23,123 nt of DNA from UBA2137 sp037968575 (GTDB taxonomy: Bacteria > Pseudomonadota > Alphaproteobacteria > Micavibrionales > Micavibrionaceae), in assembly GCA_037968575.1 (NCBI GenBank), contig JBBKVR010000100.1:1-23123 (forward strand), in the 5' to 3' direction. Both the position numbers and the translations under genes were made by a program. This document shows, in pieces, positions 1 to 7,032 of the stretch. Positions within the stretch are counted from its first letter, which is position 1. Every line of letters starts with the position of its first letter. The notes under the pieces were generated by a model. The model made no database searches. It was not told the origin of the DNA and saw only the letters and a list, made by a program, of their open reading frames with translations.

Positions 1-26
1 CCAAATGATGGGGCTTTTCTTCTGGT

Positions 27-833
27 TCACTCATAAGGAGGCTTTGTCCAACCTTTAGGAGACATGGTAAAGATTTCAAACCCGTCATCGGTGACTGCGA
101 GTGAATGCTCAAACTGTGCGGAAAGAGATTTATCTTTGGTGACCGCTGTCCAGCCATCGTTCATCATTTTGGTTTGCCACTTACCGCCATTTAGCATGGG
201 TTCAATGGTAAAGAACATACCTGGCTCTAGAATGGTTGTGGAGTAGGGGTCATCGTAATGGAGAACGGAAGGTGCGGAATGAAACACTTTACCCAATCCG
301 TGACCACAAAAATCACGAACCACTCCAAATCTATTTTTTTCGGCAATGTCTTGGATAATGCGTCCGATTTCACGAAGCTCCAAACCTGGGCGCACAGCTT
401 CAATGGATTTCATCATGGCATCATAAGTGACATCAATCAGCTTACGCGCCTTCACTGAAATTTTATCACCGACCAAAAACATACGACTGGTGTCGCCGTG
501 CCAGCCATCAACTATAACTGTCACATCAATATTAATGATATCGCCTTCAATCAGTTTCTTCTCTCCAGGAATACCATGGCAAACAACGTTATTGATTGAA
601 GTGCAAATAGATTTTGGAAAACCTTTGTAATTGAGTGGAGCAGGAATGGCTCCGGCCTTCGTAATAAAATCATGACATTTGGTGTTGAGTTCTTCGGTTG
701 TCACGCCGGGTATGATATGTTCAGTAATCATGTCCAAAGTTTCGGCACCCAGTTTCCCAGCCACGCGCATGCCTTTAAAACCTTCTTCGCCGTGAAGATC
801 TATACCTTCTTCTGTCTGTTTTGCACTGTACAT
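27..833 (-). CDS. map: Methionine aminopeptidase, type I
   Basis: This enzyme removes the initiator methionine from nascent proteins in the cytosol, using a dinuclear metal centre. The 268-residue product has the usual type I length and the full set of metal ligands: D103 and D114 (in NIDVTVIVDGWHGDTSR), H178 (GHGLG), E211 (FTIEPML) and E242 (FEHSLAVT). The substrate-site histidine is H86 in CHGIPG. There is no N-terminal zinc-finger extension. The start at 833 gives MYSAKQ and leaves about 50 bp to the divergently transcribed CinA-like gene, so both promoters must lie in that short gap. A GTG (plus-strand bases 28-30) overlaps the map stop and may open the next gene outside the window. The identification is secure. 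Confidence 0.97.
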   Translation of the reverse strand: MYSAKQTEEGIDLHGEEGFKGMRVAGKLGAETLDMITEHIIPGVTTEELNTKCHDFITKAGAIPAPLNYKGFPKSICTSINNVVCHGIPGEKKLIEGDIINIDVTVIVDGWHGDTSRMFLVGDKISVKARKLIDVTYDAMMKSIEAVRPGLELREIGRIIQDIAEKNRFGVVRDFCGHGLGKVFHSAPSVLHYDDPYSTTILEPGMFFTIEPMLNGGKWQTKMMNDGWTAVTKDKSLSAQFEHSLAVTDDGFEIFTMSPKGWTKPPYE

Positions 834-885
834 ATGTGTTTTGTAACCTTGCTATTACTCTTATAGGTGATTAAATAACCATATT

Positions 886-1647
886 ATGAGTGCAAAGTCT
901 AAAAAGAAAATAACAGCAGCTGTTTTGATTATAGGGAATGAAATTCTCTCAGGACGTACGCTGGACAAAAACACCCAATACATTGCACAAAAATTGACTG
1001 AGCGCGGTATTCGCTTGATGGAAACGCGAACCATTGCCGATGATAAGCAAGTTATTGCCAATACAGTCAATGAATTGCGTCAAAAATATATTTATTTGTT
1101 TACGACAGGGGGGATAGGCCCAACCCATGATGATATTACGGCAGAAAGTGTAGCTCTTGCTTTTGGTATTCCTTATGAACGTAATGAAGAAGGCTACCAA
1201 TCGCTTCTAAATCACTATGGTGAAGAAAATTTGACTGATGCGCGGACAAAGATGTCTATGATGCCAAAAGGCGTAACACTTATTCCTAATCCTGTTTCTG
1301 GTGCTGCTGGCTTTATTTGTGAAAATGTTCATGTGATGGCGGGCGTCCCTAATATCATGGAGGCAATGATGGATCATGTTATCGGCAAGCTTGAAGGGGG
1401 TACTATTGTTCATTCCATAACAGTCAATTGTGATTTGCCTGAGAGTAAAATGGCTGATGAATTACGCACGCTACAAGAGGAAAATCCAACAGTCGATATC
1501 GGCAGCTATCCGCGCTACTCAAGTGGTACATTTGGATTGAGTGTTGTTTTACGTTCGGAAGACAAACTCCTAATTGAGAAAGTCGCTGGAATCGTCAAAC
1601 AAAAAATGGAAGAGAAGGGGGTAGAAGCCTCTATTATAAATGAATAA
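886..1647 (+). CDS. CinA-like MoCF (molybdopterin-binding) domain protein
   Basis: The 253-residue product matches the N-terminal half of CinA, the MoaB/MogA-type domain. Visible motifs are GNEILSGRTLDKN near residues 17-29, TTGGIGPTHDDIT near 75-87, and GVPNIMEAMMDHV in the middle. The C-terminal nicotinamide-nucleotide amidase (PncC) domain of full-length CinA is absent; single-domain versions of this size are common in Alphaproteobacteria and are annotated competence/damage-inducible protein A. In relatives this domain has ADP-ribose or related nucleotide pyrophosphatase activity. Nothing here shows molybdenum-cofactor context, so the exact substrate is unknown. The gene is divergent from map and no strong terminator follows it. 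Confidence 0.9.
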   Translation: MSAKSKKKITAAVLIIGNEILSGRTLDKNTQYIAQKLTERGIRLMETRTIADDKQVIANTVNELRQKYIYLFTTGGIGPTHDDITAESVALAFGIPYERNEEGYQSLLNHYGEENLTDARTKMSMMPKGVTLIPNPVSGAAGFICENVHVMAGVPNIMEAMMDHVIGKLEGGTIVHSITVNCDLPESKMADELRTLQEENPTVDIGSYPRYSSGTFGLSVVLRSEDKLLIEKVAGIVKQKMEEKGVEASIINE

Positions 1648-1682
1648 ATTTTCTTTTTATTACAATAATTTAATTTAAATAT

Positions 1683-1712
1683 TTGTGAAAAAGTGCCTAT
1701 TTTTTGTATTCT
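1683..1712 (+). promoter_or_regulatory. Candidate sigma-70-like promoter for the Cys-rich small ORF
   Basis: TTGTGA (1683-1688), an 18-bp spacer and TATTCT (1707-1712) resemble a housekeeping promoter. The predicted transcription start, about 7 bases after the -10 hexamer, falls on the ATG at 1719. That would make a leaderless mRNA, which fits the lack of a Shine-Dalgarno sequence. The match is modest and the region is AT-rich. Confidence 0.3.
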
Positions 1713-1718
1713 CTTGTT

Positions 1719-1937
1719 ATGAACACAAACGAAAATATATGTGATTTTGTTTCTATGGCTGAGTTTCTTAAGGCTGAGCGTATAGCTGAAAGCTATAAGC
1801 AGGAACTTAACCAACGTGAGCTGTGCAGAGAGCACTGCCAAGAGTTCATAGACTTCTTAAAAGACTGCAAATTTTCTAAAGATACTATTTGTGATGTGTT
1901 GCTTGAAAATCTTAGCCAAGTGGCAGTCTTAGAATAA
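1719..1937 (+). CDS. Small cysteine-rich hypothetical protein (72 aa)
   Basis: I do not recognise this protein. From the ATG at 1719 it has 72 residues and looks helical and charged, with five cysteines (C8, C36, C40, C50, C58) in the pattern C-x3-C-x9-C-x7-C after the first. This spacing could bind a metal, but I know of no family with it. There is no signal peptide or membrane segment. An upstream in-frame TTG at 1704 would add five residues, but the ATG is preferred. No Shine-Dalgarno sequence is visible; a possible promoter ends 6 bases before the ATG, so the transcript could be leaderless. It runs toward a tRNA gene on the opposite strand 25 bp away. Whether it is a real gene is uncertain. 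Confidence 0.5.
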   Translation: MNTNENICDFVSMAEFLKAERIAESYKQELNQRELCREHCQEFIDFLKDCKFSKDTICDVLLENLSQVAVLE

Positions 1938-1962
1938 TCTCAAATAATAAAATTCAAAAATA

Positions 1963-2047
1963 TGGTGGCCCCACCCGGACTCGAACCGGGACGTCCGAAG
2001 ACTCACGATTTTAAGTCGTGTGCGTCTACCAATTCCGCCATGGGGCC
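1963..2047 (-). tRNA. tRNA-Leu (anticodon UAA)
   Basis: On the minus strand the acceptor arm GGCCCCA (5' end at 2047) pairs with TGGGGCC, followed by discriminator A and an encoded CCA (plus-strand TGG at 1963-1965). The D-loop contains GGAATTGGTAGACGC, the anticodon stem-loop is CACGA-CTTAAAA-TCGTG with anticodon TAA, and the T-arm holds GGTTCGAGTCC. The variable arm (GAGTCTTCGGACGT region) makes it class II, as expected for leucine. It reads UUA, a common codon in an AT-leaning genome. Confidence 0.96.
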
Positions 2048-2062
2048 AACGCATATTTTTAT

Positions 2063-2079
2063 GCCCCGCAGAGCAGGGC
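2063..2079. repeat. GC-rich hairpin between marR-like gene and tRNA-Leu
   Basis: GCCCCGC-AGA-GCAGGGC can form a 7-bp stem (one G-T wobble) with a 3-nt loop. It lies just upstream of the tRNA on the minus strand and downstream of the marR-like gene. There is no U-run on the side where an intrinsic terminator for either gene would need it. It could be part of the tRNA leader or a weak transcription end for the regulator. Confidence 0.45.
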
Positions 2080-2125
2080 AAATCGACTTATAGCATTGAA
2101 GTTTTTAATTGCCTAGGTGGAAGAC

Positions 2126-2482
2126 TTAAATTTTTTCCAAACGCTTAATTAACGTACGACCTTTGGTGGTTAAGTGCAGTTCTTTACGACGGCGTTCGGT
2201 TTTTGAGAGACGCAAATCCACCAATTCATAAGGTTTACCATTAGCACGGTAATCTGATAATGCCCCAACAATACGAGATACTGTTGAAAGTGTTAGATGA
2301 GTTTTCTTAGCAAGTTCAGTCAGAGACATGCCTTCATTTTTAGAAATCTCAATGAGTGCCACCATATAGTGTAATGGAAACTCTCCATTTACATTGAGAA
2401 AAACCTTAAGATAAGACAGACAGTTCTCAAGCCCGGTTTGATTTTGGGATTTTGTTACGGGCTTTTTGGGTTTTTCTGCCAT
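2126..2482 (-). CDS. MarR-type winged-helix transcriptional regulator
   Basis: The 118-residue protein has the MarR winged-helix order: an N-terminal helix (NCLSYLKVFL), LTELAKKTHLTLSTVSRIVGAL as the helix-turn-helix around residues 55-77, a wing with LSKTERRRKELHLTTKG around 92-109, and a short final helix. This places it in the MarR superfamily, but it is shorter than typical MarR proteins (about 140-150 residues) and lacks most of the N-terminal and C-terminal dimerisation helices. Ligand and targets are unknown. A GAGCAGAGA stretch before the ATG can serve as ribosome-binding site. The nearest minus-strand gene upstream is the pentapeptide-repeat gene, about 415 bp away, so it probably has its own promoter. 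Confidence 0.8.
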   Translation of the reverse strand: MAEKPKKPVTKSQNQTGLENCLSYLKVFLNVNGEFPLHYMVALIEISKNEGMSLTELAKKTHLTLSTVSRIVGALSDYRANGKPYELVDLRLSKTERRRKELHLTTKGRTLIKRLEKI

Positions 2483-2743
2483 GTTCTCTGCTCAATAATA
2501 TAGGTGGTGTATAGATAAGTTGGCTATACGGTAAGTCAACGACCCACTCTTTATTATATTTGTTGAGAGAAAACAATGGTTTTTTCCCTAGAACTATTGA
2601 GCATTCAATAAAGACAGCGCCAATCCCCCTCGATTTGAAGTAAAGTGATTTCATAATAATTGCTCCCCATAATCCAGAGTAACTTAGAAAATTCTAATAA
2701 ATACTTAATTTATGTAAAATAAGTTATATTTTTCTGAAGTTAG
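2483..2743. other. AT-rich non-coding stretch upstream of the marR-like gene
   Basis: Together with the doubtful 44-aa ORF that follows, this makes a gap of over 400 bp without a secure gene. I see no RNA gene or clear promoter. An imperfect inverted repeat ATACTTA / TAAGTTAT sits near 2701-2727 and could be an operator for the regulator, but the composition is so AT-rich that chance is a fair explanation. A 75-codon open frame here (2427-2654, minus) overlaps the marR start and looks spurious. Confidence 0.4.
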
Positions 2744-2878
2744 CTACTTAATTGATTTGAGACGTTTGAAGCCTTTGTGAATATCATCATTACAAGGTCC
2801 GGTATGCGATAAGGTCGCGTCATCAAGACTCATAAACTTCTTTTGGGATATTCTGCAAAGAAGAGGTGGTGTGGACAT
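2744..2878 (-). CDS. Doubtful 44-aa ORF
   Basis: An ATG (plus-strand CAT at 2876-2878) opens a 44-codon frame ending in TAG. It begins MSTPPLLCRISQKKFMSLDD and ends GFKRLKSIK. It starts 18 bp after the stop of the pentapeptide-repeat gene on the same strand, so it could be translated from the same mRNA. There is no convincing Shine-Dalgarno sequence, and I recognise no family. An internal ATG would give a 29-residue version starting MSLDDATLSHTG. It is included because the interval is otherwise empty. Confidence 0.25.
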   Translation of the reverse strand: MSTPPLLCRISQKKFMSLDDATLSHTGPCNDDIHKGFKRLKSIK

Positions 2879-2896
2879 AGGATAAAGCCGCCCTTG

Positions 2897-3319
2897 TCAA
2901 TAATAAACAGCGTTTTGCATGGAAGAGACTTCGTGTAAATGTAGGTCAAAAAGTTCTGAACCTTCGAACTTGCACTCATCTAGTGTGGCGTAGGCAAAGT
3001 CAGTACGTCCATAAGAACACTCTTTAAATTGCGATCCTGTAAAATCAGATTCACAAAAACATGTATCAAAAAGACGTGTATTTCGAAACTGACAATTTTT
3101 GAGAGTCGCCTCAGATAAATTTGTATCGGTCAGGTCTGTATTTTTGAAGGAACTTCCAGAGAAATCATGACCGTCTAGATTGGCTTGAGATAAATCCATA
3201 TTGGAAAAACCAGCATGCTTTAAATCAATATTAGCTTCGAGTGCTTTTTCAACCAAAGACTTAAAAGAGACAGCTTGCTCGTCATAGAGCAGTGCTCCGT
3301 ACGCATTAAATAGTTTCAT
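2897..3319 (-). CDS. Pentapeptide-repeat protein
   Basis: The 140-residue protein consists largely of five-residue repeats of the A(D/N)LXX type from about residue 32 to 128, for example IDLKH AGFSN MDLSQ ANLDG HDFSG SSFKN TDLTD TNLSE. Such repeats fold as a right-handed quadrilateral beta-helix. The first 30 residues (MKLFNAYGALLYDEQAVSFK) form a short non-repeat cap. There is no signal peptide, so it is probably cytosolic. Some family members (Qnr, MfpA) mimic DNA and protect gyrase, but this one is shorter and has irregular repeats with several Cys and Phe at core positions. No specific function can be assigned. It is divergent from uvrC across a 144-bp gap holding inverted repeats. Confidence 0.88.
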   Translation of the reverse strand: MKLFNAYGALLYDEQAVSFKSLVEKALEANIDLKHAGFSNMDLSQANLDGHDFSGSSFKNTDLTDTNLSEATLKNCQFRNTRLFDTCFCESDFTGSQFKECSYGRTDFAYATLDECKFEGSELFDLHLHEVSSMQNAVYY

Positions 3320-3352
3320 TTTAATCCCACATTTGTATTTGTTGTTTTGTAT

Positions 3353-3388
3353 TAATAGTTGAATATTATCAACAGTCTTGAACTATTA
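3353..3388. repeat. Nested inverted repeats between pentapeptide gene and uvrC
   Basis: TAATAGTT (3353-3360) and AACTATTA (3381-3388) are perfect 8-bp arms 20 bp apart. Overlapping the left arm is a tighter dyad, GTTGA-ATATTA-TCAAC (3358-3373). Both lie in the divergent intergenic region and could be regulator-binding sites or alternative cruciform arms. They do not match the alphaproteobacterial LexA direct repeat. Confidence 0.45.
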
Positions 3389-3463
3389 AGCAAATTATAA
3401 AATTTTGTCAAACAATTTTCTTAACCCTTGCTGTTAGGGCAGGGACGACATACATTTTTGTCT

Positions 3464-5329
3464 ATGAATAAAACGCCAACAATATCAATTGAGAGAGGGC
3501 AGAAGGTTATTCGTGCTGTCTGTAAAACACTTGGGAATGAACCGGGTGTTTACCGAATGCTCAATGATAACGGCGATATTCTTTATGTCGGAAAAGCAAA
3601 GGCACTCAAAAAACGGGTGCTGAATTATACCAACATCACAAAGCTGACAGTTCGCATACAAAGAATGGTGGCAGAGACCGCCAGTATGGAAATTGTTCAA
3701 ACGCAGTCAGAGGTTGAGGCGTTACTTCTTGAGTCTAACTTGATTAAAAAACTTAAGCCTCGTTACAACATCCTTTTACGTGATGATAAATCATTCCCCT
3801 ATATTTGGCTGACTTCTGCACATGATTACCCAAGGGTAGTTAAATATCGGGGTACTAAAAAAGAAAAGGGTGAGTTTTATGGACCTTTTGCCTCTGCTGG
3901 AGCGGTGAACAAAACTATTGCGACATTACAGCGTGCATTTTTATTGAGAAACTGTACAGATTCAATGTTTGAGAGTCGTGACAGGCCTTGCCTACAATAC
4001 CATATAAAACGTTGTACTGCACCTTGTGTTGGATATGTTGATGCGCATGAATATGCACAGCAAGTTCAAGAAGCAGAAGATTTTCTAGAAGGCGATAGCC
4101 AGAAAATTCAAAAACGTTACCAAGGAAAAATGGAGAATGCGAGTAAGTCACTGGATTACGAAGAAGCTGCCAAGTTTCGTGATAGATTGCGTGCACTAAC
4201 AGCAATTCATTCCAAACAATCTATTAATGTTCGTGAAATTAAGGATGCGGATGTGCATGCAATTTCCATGAAAAACGGCAAAAGCTGTGTGCAGGTTTTC
4301 TTTTTCCGCGGAGGACAAAACTTTGGTAACAGAAGCTACTTCCCCAGACACACGCCTGATACGGAAGCCAAAGATATACTGGGTGCTTTCCTAGTCCAGT
4401 TTTATGAGAACAAACCTATACCGGCTCTTATCCTTGTGAATGAAAACCCAACAGATGATGCACTCATTGCCGAAGCTTTGGCGTATAGAAAAAATGCAAA
4501 AGTGGAGATATCAAATCCTGTGAGAGGTGCGCGTAAGAGACTGGTTAGCTTTGTTGAATTGAATGCGCGCAAAAGTCTGTCGCGTAATGTGGAACAGTCA
4601 CAAAATCAGGAAGAGATATTAGAAAAGTTAGTAGAGCTATTTGATTTGAACGATATACCCGAGCGTATTGAAGTTTACGATAACTCGCATATCAGTGGAA
4701 CAAACATGGTCGGAGCAATGATTGTCGCTGGTCCAGAGGGCTTGCAAAAAAGCGCTTATCGTAAATTTAATATAAGAGAAGCTTTGGCCTCCGATGATTT
4801 TGGAATGATGCGTGAAGTGATGAGCAGGCGTTTCCGAGGTGCCCGTGAAAAACTAGATAATAATGAAACCGAAAACTGGCCGTCACTTTTATTGATTGAT
4901 GGGGGCAAAGGACAACTTTCAAGTGTTCTGGAAGTTTTAAGAGAGCTGGATATTGAAGATGAAGTAGCGGTTGTTGCTATTTCCAAAGGTCCAGATAGGA
5001 ATGCTGGGCGTGAGCAGTTTCACCAAGCTGGGAAAGAAGCGTTTCAACTCCCTATAAATGATACTGTCTTGCATTACCTACAAAGAGTGCGTGATGAAGC
5101 GCATAGATTTGCAATATCTGCACACCGCACACGTCGAGGGAAGGCATTAACGCAATCGGGATTAGATGATGTTCCAGGAATAGGTGCAAAACGTAAAAAA
5201 GCACTCCTTCATCATTTTGGCTCTGCAAAAGCTGTAGAGCACGCTTCACCTGATGATTTGGCGTCTGTTGAAGGAATTTCAAAGGCAATGGCAGAGAAAA
5301 TTCGTGCGTATTTTCAAGGAGATTCTTGA
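3464..5329 (+). CDS. uvrC: Excinuclease ABC subunit C
   Basis: UvrC makes both incisions in nucleotide excision repair together with UvrB. The domains are in the usual order (621-residue numbering from the ATG at 3464): GIY-YIG nuclease with GVY (28-30) and YVGKA (41-45); a Cys set C164-x11-C176-x7-C184-x3-C188 with the spacing of the UvrC iron-sulfur cluster; the UVR motif for UvrB binding (LDYEEAAKFRDRLRAL, about 230-245); the RNase H-like nuclease with DNSH (D406), LLIDGGKGQL (D479) and the histidine of DEAHRF (H547); and tandem helix-hairpin-helix motifs (DVPGIGAKRKKALLHHFGS and the following repeat) at the C terminus. An upstream TTG at 3428 extends the frame by 12 residues, but the ATG fits the family better. 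The gene is complete and looks active. Confidence 0.97.
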   Translation: MNKTPTISIERGQKVIRAVCKTLGNEPGVYRMLNDNGDILYVGKAKALKKRVLNYTNITKLTVRIQRMVAETASMEIVQTQSEVEALLLESNLIKKLKPRYNILLRDDKSFPYIWLTSAHDYPRVVKYRGTKKEKGEFYGPFASAGAVNKTIATLQRAFLLRNCTDSMFESRDRPCLQYHIKRCTAPCVGYVDAHEYAQQVQEAEDFLEGDSQKIQKRYQGKMENASKSLDYEEAAKFRDRLRALTAIHSKQSINVREIKDADVHAISMKNGKSCVQVFFFRGGQNFGNRSYFPRHTPDTEAKDILGAFLVQFYENKPIPALILVNENPTDDALIAEALAYRKNAKVEISNPVRGARKRLVSFVELNARKSLSRNVEQSQNQEEILEKLVELFDLNDIPERIEVYDNSHISGTNMVGAMIVAGPEGLQKSAYRKFNIREALASDDFGMMREVMSRRFRGAREKLDNNETENWPSLLLIDGGKGQLSSVLEVLRELDIEDEVAVVAISKGPDRNAGREQFHQAGKEAFQLPINDTVLHYLQRVRDEAHRFAISAHRTRRGKALTQSGLDDVPGIGAKRKKALLHHFGSAKAVEHASPDDLASVEGISKAMAEKIRAYFQGDS

Positions 5330-5437
5330 GACATAATAAAAAAGGCGGAAAAAACCGCTTAAAAACTTGCAGAAATCAAAAAAAACATGCTAACTTCCGC
5401 TCACTCACAGGAGAGAAAAGCTTTATAAACAAGTTGC

Positions 5438-5457
5438 ATGCACTAGATATTGTGCAT
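5438..5457. promoter_or_regulatory. Palindromic site upstream of bactofilin
   Basis: ATGCAC (5438-5443) and GTGCAT (5452-5457) form a perfect 6-bp inverted repeat with an 8-bp spacer, ending 36 bp before the bactofilin ATG. The size and spacing suit a dimeric regulator. No matching known operator is recalled. Confidence 0.4.
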
Positions 5458-5493
5458 ATGAGCTAACCGAACTGAATAGAAAAGAGAGTTTGC

Positions 5494-6249
5494 ATGTTTC
5501 ACAGACCTAAAACAACAACTCAAAATGATGCTTCTGACGCAAAGAAAACAGAGCCAGAAGCACCAAGAACAGACAACAATAAGAAGGTTGCCAATACAAA
5601 CCAGACAGCGTTAGATCTGGATAAAAGCACTTCTACTCCTGCACAATCTTCAAATGAAAAGGACACAAAGCCGATGAGTGCTGATAAAACAGAGACAACC
5701 GAAACAAAATCATCGGACAATACAACAAGCCCATTCAAAAAGGATGAGACGTCTACCCCTAAAACACCTGGAGCCTACGGTACATACCGACCAACACCGT
5801 ATGCACCACCTTCACAGTCTGCAACTTCATCTGCGAGTACGTCTTCGTCTCCTGCTGTTTCATCAGCAGGTAATGGTCGTCGTCTTGTTATAGGTGAGGG
5901 CATTACAATGTCTGGTGAGATTGAATCTTGTGACCATCTTTTGGTTGAAGGAACAGTGGAAGCGGCACTTAAAGGCGCAAAAGTATTGGAAATTTCTGCT
6001 GCTGGTACGTTTTACGGTACAGTTGAAATCGAACAGGCTACAATCGCAGGTCGTCTTGAAGGTGATATCACCGTTTCAGGTCGTTTAATGATCAAATCGT
6101 CAGGTTCTGTGACAGGTAAACTGTCATACGGAGAACTTGCAGTTGAAGCAGGAGGAACATTAGATGGAACTTTAAGTCCTATTAATGCGTCTTCTTCTGG
6201 AGCTAATCGTGGCTCACCAACAGAGCTTTCAAAGAAAGCAGCAGGGTAA
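5494..6249 (+). CDS. Bactofilin-family cytoskeletal protein
   Basis: Bactofilins polymerise without nucleotide into filaments that scaffold cell-envelope enzymes. The conserved bactofilin domain spans about residues 130-230: RRLVIGEGITMSGEIESCDH, then repeating short beta-strand units rich in G, V and I (LLVEGTVEAALKGAKVLEIS, AAGTFYGTVEIEQATIAGRL, EGDITVSGRLMIKSSGSVTG), as expected for the right-handed beta-helix core. The first 125 residues are disordered and rich in T, S, K, P and Q, far longer than the short tails of typical bactofilins. A GAGAG ribosome-binding site lies before the ATG and a strong terminator follows, so the gene is probably a single transcription unit. No M23 peptidase partner is adjacent in this window. 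Confidence 0.92.
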   Translation: MFHRPKTTTQNDASDAKKTEPEAPRTDNNKKVANTNQTALDLDKSTSTPAQSSNEKDTKPMSADKTETTETKSSDNTTSPFKKDETSTPKTPGAYGTYRPTPYAPPSQSATSSASTSSSPAVSSAGNGRRLVIGEGITMSGEIESCDHLLVEGTVEAALKGAKVLEISAAGTFYGTVEIEQATIAGRLEGDITVSGRLMIKSSGSVTGKLSYGELAVEAGGTLDGTLSPINASSSGANRGSPTELSKKAAG

Positions 6250-6286
6250 CCACAGAAGGTACGGATTTTAAGTTAAAAAACTTATC

Positions 6287-6318
6287 AAAAGCGCGTGAGC
6301 ATTGCTCCATGCGCTTTT
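6287..6318 (+). terminator. Intrinsic terminator after bactofilin gene
   Basis: AAAAGCGC pairs with GCGCTTTT and the inner GTGAGC-ATT-GCTCCAT extends the stem with one bulged base. The U-run TTTT directly follows the GC-rich stem. It begins 37 bp after the bactofilin stop. Confidence 0.85.
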
Positions 6319-6387
6319 ACTGTATAAAAATTCATGTTTTTTCAAAAATTAACCCATTCTTTACAACGAATCGCGACACTTGGATGT

Positions 6388-7032
6388 ATGAACATTCAAA
6401 AGTACATACGCACGACTTCGTTACTGGTTCTCAAGCCAGTTTTGCGTGCTAACAGACGTTTATCCGAGCGAGGACTGTTGCCTCATAGGATTTCACCTGC
6501 CGTATTGGTTGTTGCGTGCTTTATTCTAACTGCTATTTCTGTGCAAGCGACACTAAACGCAAAACCTCTCCGTAGCGAGCTAACAGCAGCTGATATTAAT
6601 GATTTGAAAGCAGAGCGTGTTGCCCTCAATGTGCCGAGTATTGACATTGATAGTCGTAAACTAGCAGATTTAATTGCTTTCCAACCTAACAAGGCAACAG
6701 GACTAAGCGGTGGCGCTGTCTTATCAGTTTTCAAAGAGCCTGATTTAGAGAAACGCGATGGCAAAATTGCTGTGCTTCAGTATCAATCAGAAGTATGTGT
6801 TGCTGATTTCCATTTTAAATTAGGTCAAGACAAAAACCTAAATACATCAAAGCTGTCCTCTTTCAGTTTTTATACACGTGACGTTGTGATTGCTGAACAA
6901 GAAACAGTTTTTGCGCAAGATTTGGCTCAGGCTGGAGAGCAGAGAGACTGTTTGCAAAGCATCCTGAAAGATAAGGATACGACCCCAAACTTCTTCAAGT
7001 TTGCATCTGCGGACATTACACAAAAACTCTAA
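6388..7032 (+). CDS. Unrecognised single-pass membrane protein with exported domain
   Basis: I do not recognise this protein. From the ATG at 6388 it has 214 residues: a basic N-terminal stretch (RANRRLSERG), one hydrophobic segment (ISPAVLVVACFILTAISVQA, about residues 35-56), then about 155 residues presumably in the periplasm. The exported part holds two cysteines (in SEVCVADF and QRDCLQSI) that could form a disulfide. A longer frame from an ATG at 6334 is possible, but that codon lies only 16 bp from the upstream terminator and has no Shine-Dalgarno sequence, while GGA lies just before 6388. Its 3' end overlaps the stop of nth on the other strand by 3 bp. It may depend on a promoter just after the bactofilin terminator. 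Confidence 0.75.
   Translation: MNIQKYIRTTSLLVLKPVLRANRRLSERGLLPHRISPAVLVVACFILTAISVQATLNAKPLRSELTAADINDLKAERVALNVPSIDIDSRKLADLIAFQPNKATGLSGGAVLSVFKEPDLEKRDGKIAVLQYQSEVCVADFHFKLGQDKNLNTSKLSSFSFYTRDVVIAEQETVFAQDLAQAGEQRDCLQSILKDKDTTPNFFKFASADITQKL

Noticed and set aside
1..30. Start of a further minus-strand gene, from a GTG overlapping the map stop (bases 28-30)
   Set aside because: Only about ten codons are visible and no Shine-Dalgarno sequence is present; cannot be supported from this window.
2427..2654. 75-codon minus-strand ORF overlapping the marR start
   Set aside because: No family resemblance, no ribosome-binding site, and overlaps a supported gene.
3428..3463. TTG start extending uvrC by 12 residues
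   Set aside because: The added residues are not typical of UvrC, and the ATG at 3464 gives the usual N terminus.
5341..5360. Hairpin GCGG/CCGC after uvrC as a terminator
   Set aside because: Only four strong pairs, and the T-run is on the minus strand, where no gene leads into it.
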